The translations under genes and the position numbers were made by a program. The notes beneath the pieces were generated by a model that saw nothing but the letters and a program-made list of their open reading frames with translations, had not been told where the DNA came from and ran no database searches. This document shows, in pieces, positions 4,456 through 5,622 of a DNA stretch of 5,622 nt; position 1 is the stretch's first letter, and each line of letters begins with the position of its first letter. Source of the DNA: Nitrosotalea sp. (GTDB taxonomy: Archaea > Thermoproteota > Nitrososphaeria > Nitrososphaerales > Nitrosopumilaceae); contig JAKEIJ010000109.1 of the NCBI GenBank assembly GCA_022545805.1, positions 1-5,622 of the forward strand, given 5' to 3'.

Positions 4456-5622
4456 TGCTTGACCCAAAACTTCTTCGAGATAGTCCAGACAAGATTAGGA
4501 ACATGCTAGAGGCAAGAGCTGTCAAATTTCCTCTTGATGAATTAATCTCGCTAGACAAAGATAGAAGAGAATTAATTGTAAAAACCGACGAATTTAGAAA
4601 AAAAAGAAACGAAGTATCATTAGAAATTGCAAAAAAGAAAAAGACTGGTGAAGACGCATCTGGCCTCATAGATCAAATGCAAACAGTTTCTGACAATCTT
4701 AAAAAATTAGAAGATGATCAGTTAAAGACAGAAGACAAATTCACAAAACTTTCTCTAACATTGCCCAACATGTTACATGAATCTGTTCCAATCGGAAAAG
4801 ATGAAACAGCAAACAAGGAGATAAAAAAATGGGGCAACGTACCTGCTTTTGATTTTGAGATAAAAGATCACATAGATTTGACACAGAGTCTTGACCTGGT
4901 AGATCTGGAGAGAGCAGCAAAGGTTTCAGGAGCAAGATTTTACTATCTCAAGAATCAACTTGTCAGATTAAATCAAGCACTGTTACAGTTTGCACTTGAT
5001 TTTTTGGCTGAGAAAAATTACACTCCCATACAGACTCCATTTTTGATAAACAGGAGTGCAATGGAAGGCGCCATAATTGCCCAAGATTTTGAAGAGGTTA
5101 TTTACAAGATTGAAGGAGAAGACCTCTACCTGATAGGAACAAGCGAACATGCAGTAGCATCCATGCATTCAGATGAGATAATTGATGGTAAAAAATTGCC
5201 TCTAAAATATGCAGGAGTTAGTACATGTTTTAGAAAGGAAGCAGGAGCTCACGGCAGAGACCAGAAGGGAATATTTCGTGTACATCAATTTGAAAAAGTA
5301 GAACAGTTTGTCTTTACAAGACCAGATGATTCATGGCATGAACATGAGAGAATGTTAGCAATAGCAGAAGAATTTTATCAAAAAATAGAGATCCCATACA
5401 GAATCATGTTATTGTCAAGTGGAGATTTGGGTAAAGTGTCTGCCAAGACCTACGATCTAGAAGCTTGGATGGCAGGACAGAAAAGCTACAGAGAGATAGT
5501 ATCATGTTCTAATTGTCTTGACTTTCAGGCAAGAAGACTGAAGATAAGATTCAGAGACAAAACCAATGAACAACCACAGTATCTACATTCTTTGAACAGT
5601 ACTCTAGTAGCAACTACAAGAA
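4455..5622 (+). CDS. serS: Seryl-tRNA synthetase, standard class II type (partial, C-terminus off the right edge)
   Basis: The frame opens with ATG at 4455 inside the TGATG overlap with pcc1 and remains open to the edge, giving 389 residues of an enzyme usually near 420-430. Seen: the N-terminal LDPKLLRDSPDKIRNMLEAR, a long Lys/Glu-rich antiparallel coiled-coil arm at about 28-105 that binds the tRNA-Ser variable arm, and LPNMLHESVPIG. Then come a class II motif 1 region ending near YTPIQTPFL, the serine-binding TSEH at 229-232, motif 2 with FRKE at 259-262 followed by AGAHGRDQKGIFRVHQFEK, SCSNCLDFQARR, and the start of motif 3 (NSTLVATTR) at the edge. It charges tRNA-Ser with serine in the cytoplasm. 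It is the common SerRS form, not the rare methanogen type with a zinc site. A GTGA at 4444-4447 lies 7 nt before the ATG and may act as a partial Shine-Dalgarno sequence. Confidence 0.97.
   Translation, partial: MLDPKLLRDSPDKIRNMLEARAVKFPLDELISLDKDRRELIVKTDEFRKKRNEVSLEIAKKKKTGEDASGLIDQMQTVSDNLKKLEDDQLKTEDKFTKLSLTLPNMLHESVPIGKDETANKEIKKWGNVPAFDFEIKDHIDLTQSLDLVDLERAAKVSGARFYYLKNQLVRLNQALLQFALDFLAEKNYTPIQTPFLINRSAMEGAIIAQDFEEVIYKIEGEDLYLIGTSEHAVASMHSDEIIDGKKLPLKYAGVSTCFRKEAGAHGRDQKGIFRVHQFEKVEQFVFTRPDDSWHEHERMLAIAEEFYQKIEIPYRIMLLSSGDLGKVSAKTYDLEAWMAGQKSYREIVSCSNCLDFQARRLKIRFRDKTNEQPQYLHSLNSTLVATTR

Overview
The window looks like chromosomal DNA from a low-GC ammonia-oxidising archaeon (Nitrososphaerota/Thaumarchaeota, most like the Nitrosopumilus group). 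The grounds are an archaeal-type ribosomal protein S15, an archaeal RecJ/GAN-like DHH nuclease, a KEOPS Pcc1 subunit, and TATA boxes about 26-28 nt upstream of several start codons, which is the pattern of leaderless archaeal transcripts. This assignment comes from reading the proteins, not from a database search.

Layout. (1) Positions 1-429, minus strand: the N-terminal 143 residues of a protein that runs off the left edge. It resembles the Cas4/RecB PD-(D/E)XK fold, but the ExK residues appear to be lost. (2) 430-560: a divergent promoter region. (3) 561-908, plus strand: a P-II superfamily protein with a non-canonical effector-binding site. (4) 987-1508, plus strand: a 173-residue protein with one N-terminal membrane segment or signal and an extracytoplasmic domain. 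(5) 1611-1880 and 1976-2275, minus strand: two small membrane proteins of 89 and 99 residues, each with its own promoter. (6) 2383 to the right edge, plus strand: a compact operon rpsO - recJ-like - pcc1 - serS whose genes overlap by 1, 38 and 1 nt.

The window therefore joins two functional blocks. The right half is housekeeping information processing: ribosome small subunit, replication/repair nuclease, tRNA t6A modification and seryl-tRNA charging. The left half is a nitrogen and membrane block: a P-II-like protein beside three small membrane or secreted proteins with no recognisable general family.

The most interesting part is the three-gene membrane cluster at 987-2275. The tandem pair at 1611-2275 has the size, topology and adjacency that would fit the accessory archaeal ammonia monooxygenase subunits reported as AmoY and AmoZ. 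That is an inference from memory of their general properties, and no amoA, amoB or amoC gene lies in the window to confirm it. No tRNA or rRNA gene, CRISPR array, insertion sequence or obvious repeat was seen, and no gene-free stretch exceeds about 130 bases.
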